Assembly (NCBI GenBank): GCA_022695795.1
Contig: MU404103.1
Span: 186,001 to 250,000, forward strand
From: Biscogniauxia marginata
Lineage: Eukaryota; Ascomycota; Sordariomycetes; Xylariales; Xylariaceae
Length of the DNA stretch: 64,000 nucleotides
Reading direction: 5' to 3'
Position numbers and translations under genes: made by a program. The notes beneath the pieces are model-generated. The model was not told the origin of the DNA, did no database searches, and saw only the letters and a list, made by a program, of their open reading frames with translations. This document shows positions 43,190 through 55,570 of this stretch, piece by piece. Position 1 is the first letter of the stretch. The number at the start of each line of letters is the position of its first letter.

Positions 43190-46054
43190 GGCCTGGAGAG
43201 AAATACCCAGGGCACATTGAAGTATTTATTACAGGGCACACCTGGAAACGTTGTAACAACTTGCGTCACTTCATGGGGCGGGCATTCTTTATCTCGCAGT
43301 GAGATGAAGTAGACACCATCTTAATAGCACTGATGAGAAATGCTCATAGAAATTCTAAATTGGTCACCAAATACTTAGCTTGTCGTCGACCTTGTCGACA
43401 AACAATGCTTGGGTAGATAGGAGAATTGTTAACATGATTGAGCCACAAAGTACAACCTAATGGTCTAATGGTCTAATGGCGTCAAGTAATTGAATCCGAA
43501 TCCTCAATAAAAAATATCGAGGTTAAAAGACCCAGAAGTACGAGAAGAAAACAAATTTATAAGCTTCCATGAATCTTTACTTGATAGATACCTTGTTTTA
43601 TTATATTTGTTATATGTTTTAATGAGCCTAAAAAGGTTGTAAAAGGGAAGGGAAGAAGAGCCCCGTATTTAGGTGAGATAATAAGAAGCTTGGCTCCACG
43701 ATACTAGAAAACTACCTTATCTTGGTATCCGATTCGTAAGTAGACGTATAAGATGACTTATATGACCCTATGAAGAATACCAAGGTAGGTACCTAAGGTA
43801 TCTAGCAACCTGCAAGTACCTACTCTATCGGAATGATATTTGACTTCGTTGTCGTGGCCCACAAAGTTGATACCTAGGTAGGTATGCATTACTGTCTTTC
43901 CTGCCAATCTCACTTTTACACACCCTAGGTTGAATTCGCCAATTGCCATTGACAACAGGGACTATTGATAGAGCCTAGTCGTCTAGCTAATGTGGATGAA
44001 CGAGATATAGACGGGGAAATGGAACGACTATAGTATGTAGTAGGTAGGCCTTGATCTCTCGAATAGGTTACTAGCTTTACTCCGAAGCCTATAACCGCTT
44101 TTGATAGAAGTGTATAGGCCGGTAACGGATGCGACACGACGGATAAGTAGTATTATGACTACATGTATTAGTACTGGAATCTCCGAAGTATCCCCTCCAG
44201 GGATCAGCATGTTTAATTAGCCCAAGTAGAGTAGAGTCCTTCGGCAGTACACAATGATATAGTTTACCGTGGCTCCGTCTTAGTAAATCGTAAGTCTTCG
44301 GAATGATATCGACTGTAACTAAACCCAAGGCTCGAGATATCGAGCATCAACAAAAAGGGTCTGGGGTTCAATGCTGTTTAGGTAGGTAGGTACCTAGTGG
44401 ACCGAAGGGCTTCGATGGATCCATGATTCGGACTCCGGGCTCCGGGCAATCTATGTCCGATCCATTAGTAGTAGTAGGAGGTATAATAGTACATCTGTAC
44501 TAATCATTTTGCCGTCGCCGACGGGCCGCGGACTTGTTTCGATCAAATCATAAGTACCCAATGTAAGTCGATACCCATACGGGTTCTGCTGGCCCCCCAC
44601 TTGATGATCGTCGTGGGATGCTTTCTACACGTGTATGTAGGCCGACTGACTAATCAACCAGTTATTTTGGGTTATGTGGTTGTGCTGCTGCTGCCTGTAT
44701 ATGTATAGTGAAGGTCAGGCCGGTCTAGGGGGTTTTCATGATGGTGATATTATTATTATTCGACGAAAAGTAAGCAGTCATGCAAGCCAAGAGAAAGGGT
44801 TTAATTGGGTGGTGACAGGTGACGACATTGGTGTAGCGACGTCAGTGTGATTCGGCATGTCTCTGCATCCATGGGGGGCCTAGAACGCAACCTGGACCGT
44901 CGAGACCCCCCCTTTACCTTTTGTAACACATAGGCGCATGTGGAGTGCTTAAAAAGTAGTCCGTAGGTATTGCACGATTCCATCATCTTCCCAGCATTAG
45001 GTATCTCCAATTTTTTCTTCTTCAAACTTGGCTTATACGTACCTAGGTAGTAATGTAGAAAGGTAAAAGGAAGAGGAAAGAAAGGGGAAAAAAGCATGTC
45101 CGCCTCAAGTATGTTGTTTTCTATAAAAACATTGATGTAGATATCTAGGCTAGGTTTCTACAATCACTAATCACATCACGTGTAATCGCATGCATGTTGC
45201 CTCTACTTCATGATCAGATAGATTTACAGGGTCTAGGTAGGTAAGCTTAGGGGAGTCTAAGGCAAGGGTACGTACTGTGTGCAGACGGATCCGAGCGCCT
45301 GGAAGCTGTTGACAGTGGACTAGGGAGAGGGTTGTTAGGGGAGGTTTTGGCAGGATGGGGTGAGCCTTGACCAGGCTGGGGAGGGATCTGCGGCTAATAA
45401 GAACAGAGGACTCCTAGGCTCCGGGCGATTTTCTAGGTGGCGTAGGTATCATATGCCATAACTCGTAATATGTATATATCCCATACCGGTACCTTTTAGA
45501 CCGCGGAGAAGCACCGCAAAAAACATGTGCCCAGTATAGGGAAAGTACATTCGAACCCATTACCCACCTCTTCTGCAAGTGCAAGTGTAAGTGCCCCGGG
45601 AGCTTTGCCGTTTACTTGACCGTCCAAACTCTTCTCAACTTTTTTTGTCCCTTTCCCATCTCTTCGTCTCTGGTCTCTGGGGGGAGTTTCGGGCAACATA
45701 CCAGCGCGGCGCGACAAGACCAAACGAGAGAAAAAAAGCGAGGACAGAACAAAACAAACTCGAGATAATCATCACCCTCTTCCATCCGCTCTCTTTGACA
45801 GCGCCGAAAACTGGAGATCCAGACTATCCACCGGCAACGAAGGAAGAAAAAAAAAAGAAGTGCACCAGATTCCCTGTCGCGTGTTGATCATTTCCATCCA
45901 TTGCCCACCACATCGAGTGCCCTCCTACACGTGTCGCCTCACCCTCTCTTCTCGCTCGATCCTCGTTTCTCGTTCCTTGGGCTTTCAATCGTGCAAACCC
46001 CTACTTTAAACACATGCGGACGTCCGGTCAGCCTTTGCGCAGATCCATCCTAAA

Positions 46055-49000
46055 ATGGCAAACCCCGTTGGCGAGGATAATTGGCTAGCCTATGTCGAGG
46101 AGGAGAGTCGCCATGCCGCCGATCTCGAGGCCCGCGTCAAGGTCGTCGAGCTCTTCAAGAATGCCGTCTCCTCTGAACCGGGAAGTCTGAAGATCTGGCT
46201 AGCATACTGCGAGTGGTTCTGGTCGCTTTTCACTGATTGTCAGAGCAGCGAGGCCGGCTGGCCGGAGGAGGAGCAGGTCCTGGGCCGTGAACTCTTCTCC
46301 TTCGATGCTGCACTCAGTCTGTGGAGCGACGGTTACCAGGCTATCAAGTACCGCATCAACGACAGCCACGAGTTTTGGAATCGCTGGGTTTCCATCGAGC
46401 TAGACCAGCTGGCCAGGACACGCACCCCGAGCGGCGTTAAGCGCATATCGCATCTATACCGAGACCGACTTCAGGTCCCCCATTCCACCTGGGACAGTAC
46501 CTCCCAGGCCTTCTCGAGCTTCCTGAGCACCTACAACAACGCCGCATACGAGTCAGAGTTCAAAGAGGTAACTGCCAGTGCCCAAGATGCAAAACGCGCC
46601 TACGAACTCCGCGAACCACACGAGCTCCAGCTCAACCGAGCAATTAGGTCAGCTGACCTAGAGTCTCACAAGGCCGCGATGAAGGAATACCTAGATTGGG
46701 AGATGGCCCAGACCAAAGCATCTGGTTATCATACACTAGCCGTCGCGCTTGGCCTGGGTCTCTACTCGAGAGCCTTGAGCGGCATTTTCGCCTTCGACGA
46801 CGATATATGGTGCAATTTCTCCGTCTACCTATCTAGCTTGCATCATCACGCCAGAACCTCACAGGTTCGCTACGTCTTGCCCAATATGCTCGAGTTTTTC
46901 AAAAGGGCGACAGCACACTGTCCCTGGTCCGGCCCGCTGTGGTCTAGGTACATTTTGACTGCCGAGGGGGCTGGCTTACCCTTTCATAGCGTCGAGTCCA
47001 TCAAGCATGCTGCTACTAACACCAAAGCACTTGACAAGAATGGTATGACTGGGGTTTTAGATATGTATAGTGCCTGGTGTGGTTTTCTGAAGCGTACCGC
47101 TATGGACCCCAACGCTTCTGAGGACGCGGCTGATGTCGCCGAGGTTGGGTTGCTTGCAGCGCTGGAGGACGTGGGGCTATGGGGGAAGCGGCTTTACAAG
47201 GATGCGTATCGTGGGGATCCCAACTATCGATTACAACGTATTCTCATTCAGTTCCTTACAGAGGTAAAGAACGATGTTAATGCAGCAAGAATTCACTGGA
47301 ATCGAATGGCAGACCAGCCCTTGCTAGCCAACAGTTATGATTTCTGGCTCAACTACTACCTTTGGGAGATGATGATTTACGCTTCCCAGCCCAAACCTCG
47401 AAGTCCTACTCCGGCTACACCTGCTGGTGATACTAAGGCTAAGCGAGCCCCTACCATGGCGACTACTGTCCTACGACGTGCTGTTACGCGAAAAACGCTT
47501 GATTGGCCCGAGCGAGTCATGGAAGTTTTCCTTCAACACTGCAATGATTACGAACAGCCCGACACGCTCCACCATGCTCTCGATACAGTCCACAAGGTTC
47601 GACAGAGCGTTGCCAAACGTCGCGAACGTGAGAATGCCGAGGCTGCCGCCGCTTATGCCGCTCACGTGCAACAGGGCCAGGAGCAGGCTCCCACCTCTAC
47701 CTCCCAAGACACTACGATGCAAGACTCACCTTCCAGTTCTAAGCGCAAACGGGAGGCGACGCCTGGAGATTTGACGTATGGTGCAGCCAAAAGAGCGAAG
47801 AACGTGGAGGTCAATGGCGCTGATGATGCAGTCAACGAACAGAAACTTAAGCGCGATCGTGAGAATACTTCGATAATGGTTACCAATTTGCCTCCCGATG
47901 TCACACAGACAGCCATTCGCAAGTACTTCAAGGAGTATGGACACATCAATAACCTCACCATTCGCAGGGAGGCCGACAATGAGTCGAGTTCTGCACTGGT
48001 TGAGTTTAGGTCTACGGAAGACGTGCAGTCGGCTCTTCTGCGAGACGGCAAGTACTTTGGCCAGTTTCAGATCAGCGTCAGGCCTGGTACCGGTTTGACC
48101 ATCTTCGTATCCAACTACCCCCCTACCTCTGATGAGGCATATATCCGCGAAATCTTTAAAGACTGCGGCGAAATTTTCAGTATCCGCTGGCCGTCGCTTA
48201 AGTATAACACTCACCGTCGATTCTGCTATATCTCTTTTACGGACCAGGACGGTGCACACAGAGCTACGCAGTTGGATGGGATGCTGCTGGAAGGCAAGTA
48301 CAAGCTACAATCCAAATACTCTGACCCGGGCCATAAGAAAGATCGCGAAGGTGCAGTTGCCGAGGCTCGAGAACTCAGAGTCAAGAACGTTGATATTGCC
48401 GCCAAGGAGGATGACCTTCGTGCTGTCTTCAGTAAGTACGGAAAGGTTGCCAATGTGCGCATTGCCACAAATATAGCTGGACGAAACCTTGGCACTGCAT
48501 ACATTGCGTTTGAAACCAAAGAACAAGCTGAAAATGCTCTCAATCTTGACAAGACCAAGTTCATGTCTCAGATCCTTCAGGTCGAGATTAGCAAGGAGAC
48601 GAATTTCAAGCCGCACGCTACAAGTAAAGGTGACCACAGCTCCGCAGCCTCATCCCCGGCACCGACCGCAGATGGCGATATTGCCATGCCAGACGAGCCT
48701 AGCGACTCGCGGATAGGGGGCCATAGACCAACGCCAAGAGAAATTCAGGAACGTACTTTAGCCATAATGAACATTCCCGATACTGTCAATGACGCTCGCG
48801 TAAAAGCTCTTGTGGAAAAGCATGGCGACATTGTCAAGCTCATTTTACGACCAGACCATCAGGGCGCTATTGTCGAGTTTGTTGATACTACGACCCTCGG
48901 GAGAGCAGCCCTAGCTCTGGAAGGAGTTGAAATCGCACCTGGCCGCAAATTACGCGTCGGTAGCGTTCAGGATCTACTCAAGGAGAAGAGCGAGAAACGA

Positions 49001-49324
49001 GAAGATAAGATCATGTCCGGAGGCGGAGGAAAGAGTTCTGGTGCTAAAGCACAGCACGGCTTCATGCCACCTCCTCAGACCGTGAGAAGGCCGGTATTGG
49101 GCCGAGGTGGAGCAAAGCGAGGCCTAGGCTTTGTAGTACCGAAAATAGATAGCAAGGAGGGCTTTGCTAGGGCTGGCACAAACGTCAACGGCAAGGAGGC
49201 TGCGGCGGCGGTGCCCCGGAGTAATGCGGACTTCAAGAAGATGTTTCTCGGTCCGTCCGGGAATGGTAGCAGTGCCGAGAGCAAGAGTGATGGTGCAAAG
49301 GCAAACGGGACTGGCAACCCCTAA
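46055..49324 (+). CDS. PRP24: Prp24/SART3-type U4/U6 snRNP assembly factor
   Basis: A single exon of 1089 aa. The N-terminal half (about 1-540) consists of HAT repeats (SLKIWLAYCEWFW, EFWNRWVSIELDQL, YDFWLNYYLWEMMIYA). Four RRMs follow: about 604-680 (IMVTNLPP, SSALVEF), 682-757 (IFVSNYPP, RRFCYISF), 771-848 (LRVKNVDI, GTAYIAF) and 900-970 (LAIMNIPD, GAIVEF). Near the C-terminus RRPVLGRGGAKRGLGF (about 1010-1026) and NADFKKMFLG correspond to the Lsm-interacting end known from Prp24. The combination of HAT repeats, RRMs and Lsm motif is that of human SART3 and fungal Prp24, which re-anneals U4 and U6 snRNAs and recycles the tri-snRNP in the nucleus. The absence of introns in so long a gene is unusual here. 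Confidence 0.95.
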   Translation: MANPVGEDNWLAYVEEESRHAADLEARVKVVELFKNAVSSEPGSLKIWLAYCEWFWSLFTDCQSSEAGWPEEEQVLGRELFSFDAALSLWSDGYQAIKYRINDSHEFWNRWVSIELDQLARTRTPSGVKRISHLYRDRLQVPHSTWDSTSQAFSSFLSTYNNAAYESEFKEVTASAQDAKRAYELREPHELQLNRAIRSADLESHKAAMKEYLDWEMAQTKASGYHTLAVALGLGLYSRALSGIFAFDDDIWCNFSVYLSSLHHHARTSQVRYVLPNMLEFFKRATAHCPWSGPLWSRYILTAEGAGLPFHSVESIKHAATNTKALDKNGMTGVLDMYSAWCGFLKRTAMDPNASEDAADVAEVGLLAALEDVGLWGKRLYKDAYRGDPNYRLQRILIQFLTEVKNDVNAARIHWNRMADQPLLANSYDFWLNYYLWEMMIYASQPKPRSPTPATPAGDTKAKRAPTMATTVLRRAVTRKTLDWPERVMEVFLQHCNDYEQPDTLHHALDTVHKVRQSVAKRRERENAEAAAAYAAHVQQGQEQAPTSTSQDTTMQDSPSSSKRKREATPGDLTYGAAKRAKNVEVNGADDAVNEQKLKRDRENTSIMVTNLPPDVTQTAIRKYFKEYGHINNLTIRREADNESSSALVEFRSTEDVQSALLRDGKYFGQFQISVRPGTGLTIFVSNYPPTSDEAYIREIFKDCGEIFSIRWPSLKYNTHRRFCYISFTDQDGAHRATQLDGMLLEGKYKLQSKYSDPGHKKDREGAVAEARELRVKNVDIAAKEDDLRAVFSKYGKVANVRIATNIAGRNLGTAYIAFETKEQAENALNLDKTKFMSQILQVEISKETNFKPHATSKGDHSSAASSPAPTADGDIAMPDEPSDSRIGGHRPTPREIQERTLAIMNIPDTVNDARVKALVEKHGDIVKLILRPDHQGAIVEFVDTTTLGRAALALEGVEIAPGRKLRVGSVQDLLKEKSEKREDKIMSGGGGKSSGAKAQHGFMPPPQTVRRPVLGRGGAKRGLGFVVPKIDSKEGFARAGTNVNGKEAAAAVPRSNADFKKMFLGPSGNGSSAESKSDGAKANGTGNP

Positions 49325-50738
49325 GGAGGAGAATACTGGGATACAACAAACATGAACCAATCTGCCCAAGTGCGATATACGAGACACGAAGGCCAACGGC
49401 GCAATATTTGATACCCAACTGGCATTTCAACTGGCATATTAGGCATGGAGTCGAATAGAGACAGATAGAAAAAGAGAGAGAAAGGGGGAGGGGGAGATCA
49501 GTAAACAGTGAGATGAGGGTGGACCTGCATGACATATGGCATTATGGCATGGCGTATAATGATGTGATAACGGACGAACATCATTTATGCTGGTTACTGG
49601 CAAACCGGCTTCTAGGTTTTCGGTCCCCTGGAAGGGTAGGGTAGGGTTGAGGTGTTCTCGGATCTGGGGTCACGAAGAACACTATCAAAAAGAAAAAGGG
49701 CGAAGAGATTAATTACCACTTCCAGTTTCACCTCGAAAGTCCCCATGCCATCATCTACCTACTTCTACTACTATTATCACTTATGTGCTTAATCCCCCTT
49801 TTTTCCCTGTCGGCATCATGAACAGGTACTTATCTAGGCACCCGACCTCCCTCGTACATAGCATATGTATCTGATCTGATAAGGTGGGAAGATGGGGTTT
49901 ATGGGCTTATTACTTAATACCACGTGTGATCGGCAGTTGATACCTTTTGTCTTTTTTTCTTCTTTTTCTTTTCTTTAAAAAAATATACCCCCTATCCTGC
50001 CCTTTGGCGTGTATTCTAGGAGGCTGTATTCCTCTTGAGCACCTCAGAGGGGCAAGGCACGGAGCTAGAGAGATGGGGGAGGAAGGAGGAAGAAAGCAAA
50101 GGCGGCAAAGTGAGGGGCGTGGGAGAAGAAATTATGTACAGGGTTTCGTGCCGACGAAGTCGCGTGGCACAGAAGATTCCGAAGGAATTAATGTTGGTAA
50201 TGAGAATGATAAATAATATCTTTCAAGTCATCAGAGCCGTGCTCATCTCCCCCACAGTAGACTTCTTTATGCTAAGTATTAAGCACTTAGGTAGGTGGGT
50301 AGTACTGAATCTTTTTTTCCTTTTTTTCTCTAGGTAGGTATGCACAGGTATTTCTTTTCTGGTTTATGGCGCATACATATTTTAATGCGCTCTCGGATCC
50401 AGATCTCGAATCGTCTTGCCTGTCTGTCATACCTCACGAGGCTCACTCCGTAGGCATAATTAATTCCAGGCCTAACAGCCGTAGATAGGGCGGACTATGT
50501 ATGAGCAAGGCCCACCTATCCTTCCCTTACGAGTGCCTTAAAAGCCCTTAACTTGTCGCCTAGTCCCCCAGTTGGAAGACCTAGTAACTCCCTACAAAGA
50601 GAGCATGGCTTCAAAAAAAGGCGAGCACAATATAATTTGTGTGCTTGATCCAGTGGCCCTCAAATATCCTGTCCCGCCCCTACCCCTGTCCATGCTGTGA
50701 GCCTTGTCATGCATATATCTGTAGCTAGCAACCACGTA
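49325..50738. other. Intergenic between convergent PRP24 and helicase genes
   Basis: About 1.4 kb with T-rich (49946-49990, 50310-50335) and purine-rich (50060-50130) runs and TAGGTAGG motifs near 50288 and 50331. No gene recognised. Confidence 0.55.
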
Positions 50739-53700
50739 TCATGCTTTCGCAAAATCTTGGCTAAAGACTTTCTGCCATACATCAAGCCACTTTTCCTGAT
50801 GCGCTGTCGGAAGCCTCCCGGGCATCTTAAATGATCGGGTGAGGAGATCGCGGAGTCTCGCACGCAACACCTTGATTACGAGCATCGTCTTCCAATCCGG
50901 CACGCTAAAGCGCGCTCGGTTACCATCGAGGACCAACACGCCAGCGTACATCTGTGGGGAGTATTATTTGTGAGCAGGCTTTTGGGGTATTCGGGACCTA
51001 ATAGAAAATATGCGTATGAAAGGCTAGGAGAGGATCACTTACATCAATCCGCACGTCACCGCAGAGCAGGGCAATGGCAAAGTTCTCGACGGCCGTGGTC
51101 TCGTGGGCATTCAAAAACCTGGGACACCGATTAGCGTCTAGCAGGGTGGAGAGGAGAAGCTGGCTTGCTCGACCCTGACTCACTGTTTGGCCTGCATGAT
51201 GTGGTAGTACGATAACCATTTCAATTCTAGATTGCCCTTGTTGACACTCGATGGATGCAAGCTGATACTTTGGTTGTTTCCCACGTTACGGAAGCCTTTA
51301 TTCTCCCGTACCAGTAACTTCGGGTAGAAGCTCCATGCAATTACAGATGCGCTGATGATGTCGTTGTTACTATTAATATTAACCCGCTGAGGCAGGTCGA
51401 AAAATTGGCGTCGTCGGCTTGAGTACCGGAGACGGTTGAGCGTACGTCGCTCTTCTTCAGTCAACTGTAGGAAGCCAGAATCCACCAGCGAGACGATAAG
51501 TTGGCCCTTAAGGTCCTCAATGTTGGACAGCGTCTGTGGTGATAAGAAATGCTTTTTGCAGAATTGAAAATCGTGGCTAGTCGTTTGACACACTTTCTTC
51601 CAGCCCAGATAGGCATTATACACGGTGAGAAGATCCGAGTCACCTCTTTTAAATGCCTTACGAGCCTGGTCTGCTTGAGATCGCTGGCCAAATGGTGCAG
51701 TAAAGGGCGACTTGGATGACAAAATTGCCGCCACGGTGATAGCCATATCGAGGCATTTAAAGATAGCGCCCTGCAAAATGAGCTTGCCGAGAAATACATC
51801 GAGCGGTAATCTAGCTAACTGATAGCCGAGAGGGGTGAGGTCTTCGGCAGAAGTAAGGGCTCTCACGTCAACAAGGGCATCAATGGCACGGCGGATATTC
51901 TTCGCTGATGGTGGATCGAGAGCGTCTCCAAGGGTTTCTTCAATGCCGCCAATCTTACAGATCTTGACACGAATAGCCAGATCTTGCAAGGAGAGACGTA
52001 GCATTTCGGGCGTCTGTTGATCATTCATGAGACTGTCATGACGATACTTTGTGAACATATGGAAACATAAACCTTCTTGGACACGGCCCGCTCGGCCGCG
52101 TCGTTGCTTTGCGTTCGCTCTCGAGATGAAGGTATCTATGAGCCGGGATAGCTGTCTTCGCTCATCGAATCGCATCTCACGGTGCTTCCCCGTGTCAATA
52201 ACACACGTTACATCGGGAATGGTAATACCGGTCTCTGCGATGTTCGTGGCCAATACGATTTTTCTTACCCCTTCGGGGGGGACAAGGAAAGCTCTCTCCT
52301 GATCTTCGGTGGCGATCGTCGAGTGCAGCGGGAATACCTCCCAATTTCTTTGAAAAAATGGTTCTCCGAGCAAGAGATCATTAAGTGTCCTGATCTCAGC
52401 AATACCCGGGAGAAATACCAGAATTGCTTTGCTGTAATTCGCGTACTGGTGGTCAATTGCGATCCGTCCAATGAGTTGCACGATCAGTTCGAACTCTATT
52501 TGGTATTCGTCGATCTGGGATAGAGTGTTTCGAGTTTTAGCTGAGTATTGCCGCAAGTCTTTGGCGGCATTCGCGGCCGGTGCTGACTCGTTTTCCGTCT
52601 CAGCAGGATCGTCGTCTAGATCGGTCATCTTCTCGTGGGTCTGTTGATCAAGGGTGTAGCCAGTAACCTCCAGGGCATCCTCGAGGTATTTGACCTGCAC
52701 CGGAAAGGTGCGTCCAGGGACGTTTAGAACAGGAGCGCGTCCCAAATAGTTCGAGAACCTTTCCGCATCCACAGTGGCGGACATAAGAATTACCTTCAGG
52801 TCCTTCCTCCGTATAAGGAGCTTCTTCAGCACGATCAACAGGAAGTCCGAATCAATCGAGCGCTCATGTACCTCGTCGAGAACGAGATGGGTGATCTCGC
52901 GCAGCTCATTGGATCCCTCGAGCATTCTCATGACGATACCTGTCGTGGCGTAGATGAGTCGCGTCTCCTTCGAGGTATTGGATTCAAGCCGAATGGAATA
53001 TCCCACGAGGGACCTCGCAGTGCCTAGATCCCCCCGTGCTTCACCGAGTTCTTCACTAACACGACGGGCCAGCGAGATGGCAGATATTCGTCGAGGTTCA
53101 GTGCAATATATTTTACATGGTCGCCCTTGGGACAGCTGGTGTTCCAAGAGGAATGATGGCACCTGCGTGCTCTTGCCGCTTTGCACTAGTTAGCATGTTA
53201 TTTGTTCAGTTATCGTACAGTATGCTAACTCACCATCCGGTCTCACCACAAACAATGACCACCTGCTCTCGTTCGATAGTATCAAGTACCTGGTCTCTGA
53301 AGTTCCACATTGGGAGCTGCATCCGTGATCGCTATATTATAGGGTCAGAATTTATTGTCGTGAGCAGATTGTGATGCTAAGAAATATAGGACTCACAAGC
53401 ATGACATTGAACCGCGGCGTACTCGACTTATCAGCCCAAATTTTCTGGTAATAATCTGGCCCGAATGGATGATAATTTCCTCTTTCACCGGCCGAGTCAT
53501 CACCTGTATCATTCTGACTACGCTGCGAGGTGCGCCCCTTAAAAGCGCCTTGAAGGAGGACTCCATCCTCTAATTCTTGGTCCTGTTTCTGTCGGATCAA
53601 GGCCCGAAGCTCTTTGACGGCTGATCGATCCACGGCATCCGTCTGGCTTTTCTTCGCATCAGCAAGCTCAGACCATAATTCTCTCCACACGGCAGGTAGC

Positions 53701-55570
53701 CGCAGGAAGACCTTCTCTTCCTTAGTCGAGCTAAAAATAGCAAATAGCGCTAGTGTGGCGATGAATGCTTCGGATTGCTTGGGATCTGGGGTTGCAATTG
53801 TAGTCATCTTGAAGACATATTGATAGGGATAGATGCTGCTCTCAATGGATAGAGTTTCAGGAGGTTGGATGGTATCCTGCGCCTTGGACCAATAAATGGA
53901 CACCATATGACGATTTGAATAGGTGGTCTCGGATATAACATTATATATAACTTTCACCGACGAGTCTCTGGGAGGTAAAATTAGCAGAGCCAATGCTCCA
54001 TGGGGAGATGGTGTAGATTTGCATACCTTGACCGACATGTCTCCTCTAGAATTCGCGTGGGGCTCACACCGGACCACTTGCCAAAGTCGCGAATAGTTAT
54101 CTTGACCCCGTCTGCTCCGTTAATAACAGTAGTAGTCTTGCCCGTGGAGTCGGTCTCCTGGACCGGGAGACTCGCAAAAAGATCGGAGAGAGATTGGTCA
54201 TCATCGTCATCGTCTTGCTGCAAGATCTCGGCCGCAATGCGCTCAGCTTCCTTGGCTATATCGTCGTCGGCCGTACCCTCCTGGGCCGGCCCATCCTGTA
54301 CTTTGTCTTGTTCGGCCTGCTTCTTCTTGGCTGCAAATTCCTTCTCGAGTTCTATTCGGTTGGCTCGCCATTTCTGCTCAGCAGAAAACTTGTCGAAAAG
54401 CACGTCTTGCTCGATGCGTTCGATCTTTGCCACTAGCTTTGCTTCTTCCAACTGCTCCTGGGAGGAATCCTGGTACGATTCTTTGGATCCATTCGAGCTA
54501 GGCTTCCTTCCTGATTTAGGCCCCTTGCCTTCCTGCTTTGGTCTCTGGATCTGGAAAAGTTTCGCCTTTGTCTCAAGGTAAGCCGGTATAAGATTATCGG
54601 GTTCGATATCCTCATCGCAAACCACGGCGATCTTCCTTGGGGATCCCGTGCGTGATATCCTCGCATTTGTAGCGCCAGTTTTTGCGCCACCGGACTTCTG
54701 ACCACCGTTGACCTCTAGGAGACGTGGGCTATTCGCCCCTGAAGGTAAGGGACTGTCAAGGGGTGTTTCTAATCACGGCTGTTAAGAACTACGAGAAACA
54801 TGCTGAAAGGGCAACAACTTACCTATCTGGGCCTTCGTGACTCTGACCTTGTAATCATAGTCATGCAGCTCGTCCCTAGTGCACTCCCGAGCAAGCCAAT
54901 CCAAGGCTTCCTCCAAGCCCCAGATGTTGTCCTTGGTGCTGTTTATACTGGGTGCGATCTCAAGCACGTACCGTATGACAGCTTTGATCTTGTCAGGAGC
55001 AAATGCGGCAGCTGCCAGGGTTTGCTGCAAAGTCCATAATCTCATGGTTAGGTCCTCTTCTGTTGGCATCTTGCCACCGGCTGAGGTGTCAGAGATGAGC
55101 GAGGAGGTGGAAAAGCGGCTTTCAGCCTGGATCAGATCTAATATATGGTCCATGAGTTCCTGGGGAAGCCATTTTCTCGTGTTCAATGCTTCTGCTTGTC
55201 CTCGAAGCAGTCTTCGATCGGTCTCGAGTCGGGACTTCTGGCGCTGGGCGTCCCGCTTGACTTTGGGTGCGTACTTCTCGACGAGCATTTGAAGCTCGGA
55301 CTCCTCAAGCTGCCGCTCGAATTCCTCCGGGCTCAGCTCTTCTTTCCCGGAGGTACCCTGGGGGAGAGCAGTCGTGGATGATGGGGTATTCGGGTCTCGA
55401 GACGACGACGACGGAGTGGCATTGGGGCTGGGTTTGGCTCCCTCTGTGGTGGCATTGGTTGACGACGGTTCGGGGTTCTCGACTCTCGGTTTTGAAGCAA
55501 CAGAGGTGGTAGCAAATCCCCGCGCGGGATTTGCTGCCGGCTTAATCTTCTTCTTCTTCGGGCCCGCCAT
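50739..55570 (-). CDS. DExH-box RNA helicase, DHX29/DHX57/YLR419W-like
   Basis: Seven exons: 55570-54823, 54768-54027, 53967-53397, 53331-53234, 53178-51184, 51118-51043, 50951-50739; introns 54-91 nt and all phases match, giving 1480 aa. The start MAGPKKKKIKPAANPARGF is preferred to an ATG three codons upstream. An N-terminal UBA-like segment (LEEALDWLARECTRDEL, about 225-241), acidic and coiled regions (DDDDDD about 445) precede the helicase core: GETGCGKST (Walker A, split by intron 4 inside the second Cys codon), TEPRRISAISLARR, DEVHERSID (Walker B reads DEVH), MSATVDAERF, LATNIAETGITIP and QRRGRAGRV. HA2/OB domains follow, ending SQDFAKA. These helicases bind ribosomes or mRNA; DHX29 helps 40S scanning on structured leaders. 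Which paralogue it is remains open. Confidence 0.9.

Larger units (their letters stand above)
39412..46054. other. Gene-poor 6.6 kb region, partly AT-rich
   Basis: The longest stretch without a supported gene. AT-rich parts lie at 40420-40570 and about 42200-43000. It has a GT repeat (40591-40618), a TTCGCATCC-type tandem (40676-40716), ATGGTCTA repeats (43458-43482), a GATA/GA microsatellite (43158-43189), and exact TACCTAGGTA palindromes at 41288, 43871 and 45040. Frames up to 148 codons (39912-40358 minus) show no domain. No transposase, reverse transcriptase or terminal repeats were recognised. The last several hundred nt are probably the PRP24 promoter and leader. Confidence 0.5.

Noticed and set aside
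45541..45560. Minus-strand GGGTTCGAATG as a tRNA T-loop
   Set aside because: Flanks do not pair as a T stem and no A box is at the proper distance.
54723..54768. Alternative acceptors (after TTGACAG or CCTTCAG) for helicase intron 1
   Set aside because: The acceptor GATTAG at 54769-54770 keeps phase with the donor, completes a Glu codon and gives a continuous ETPLDSPLPSGANSP segment with a CTTAAC branch site just upstream.
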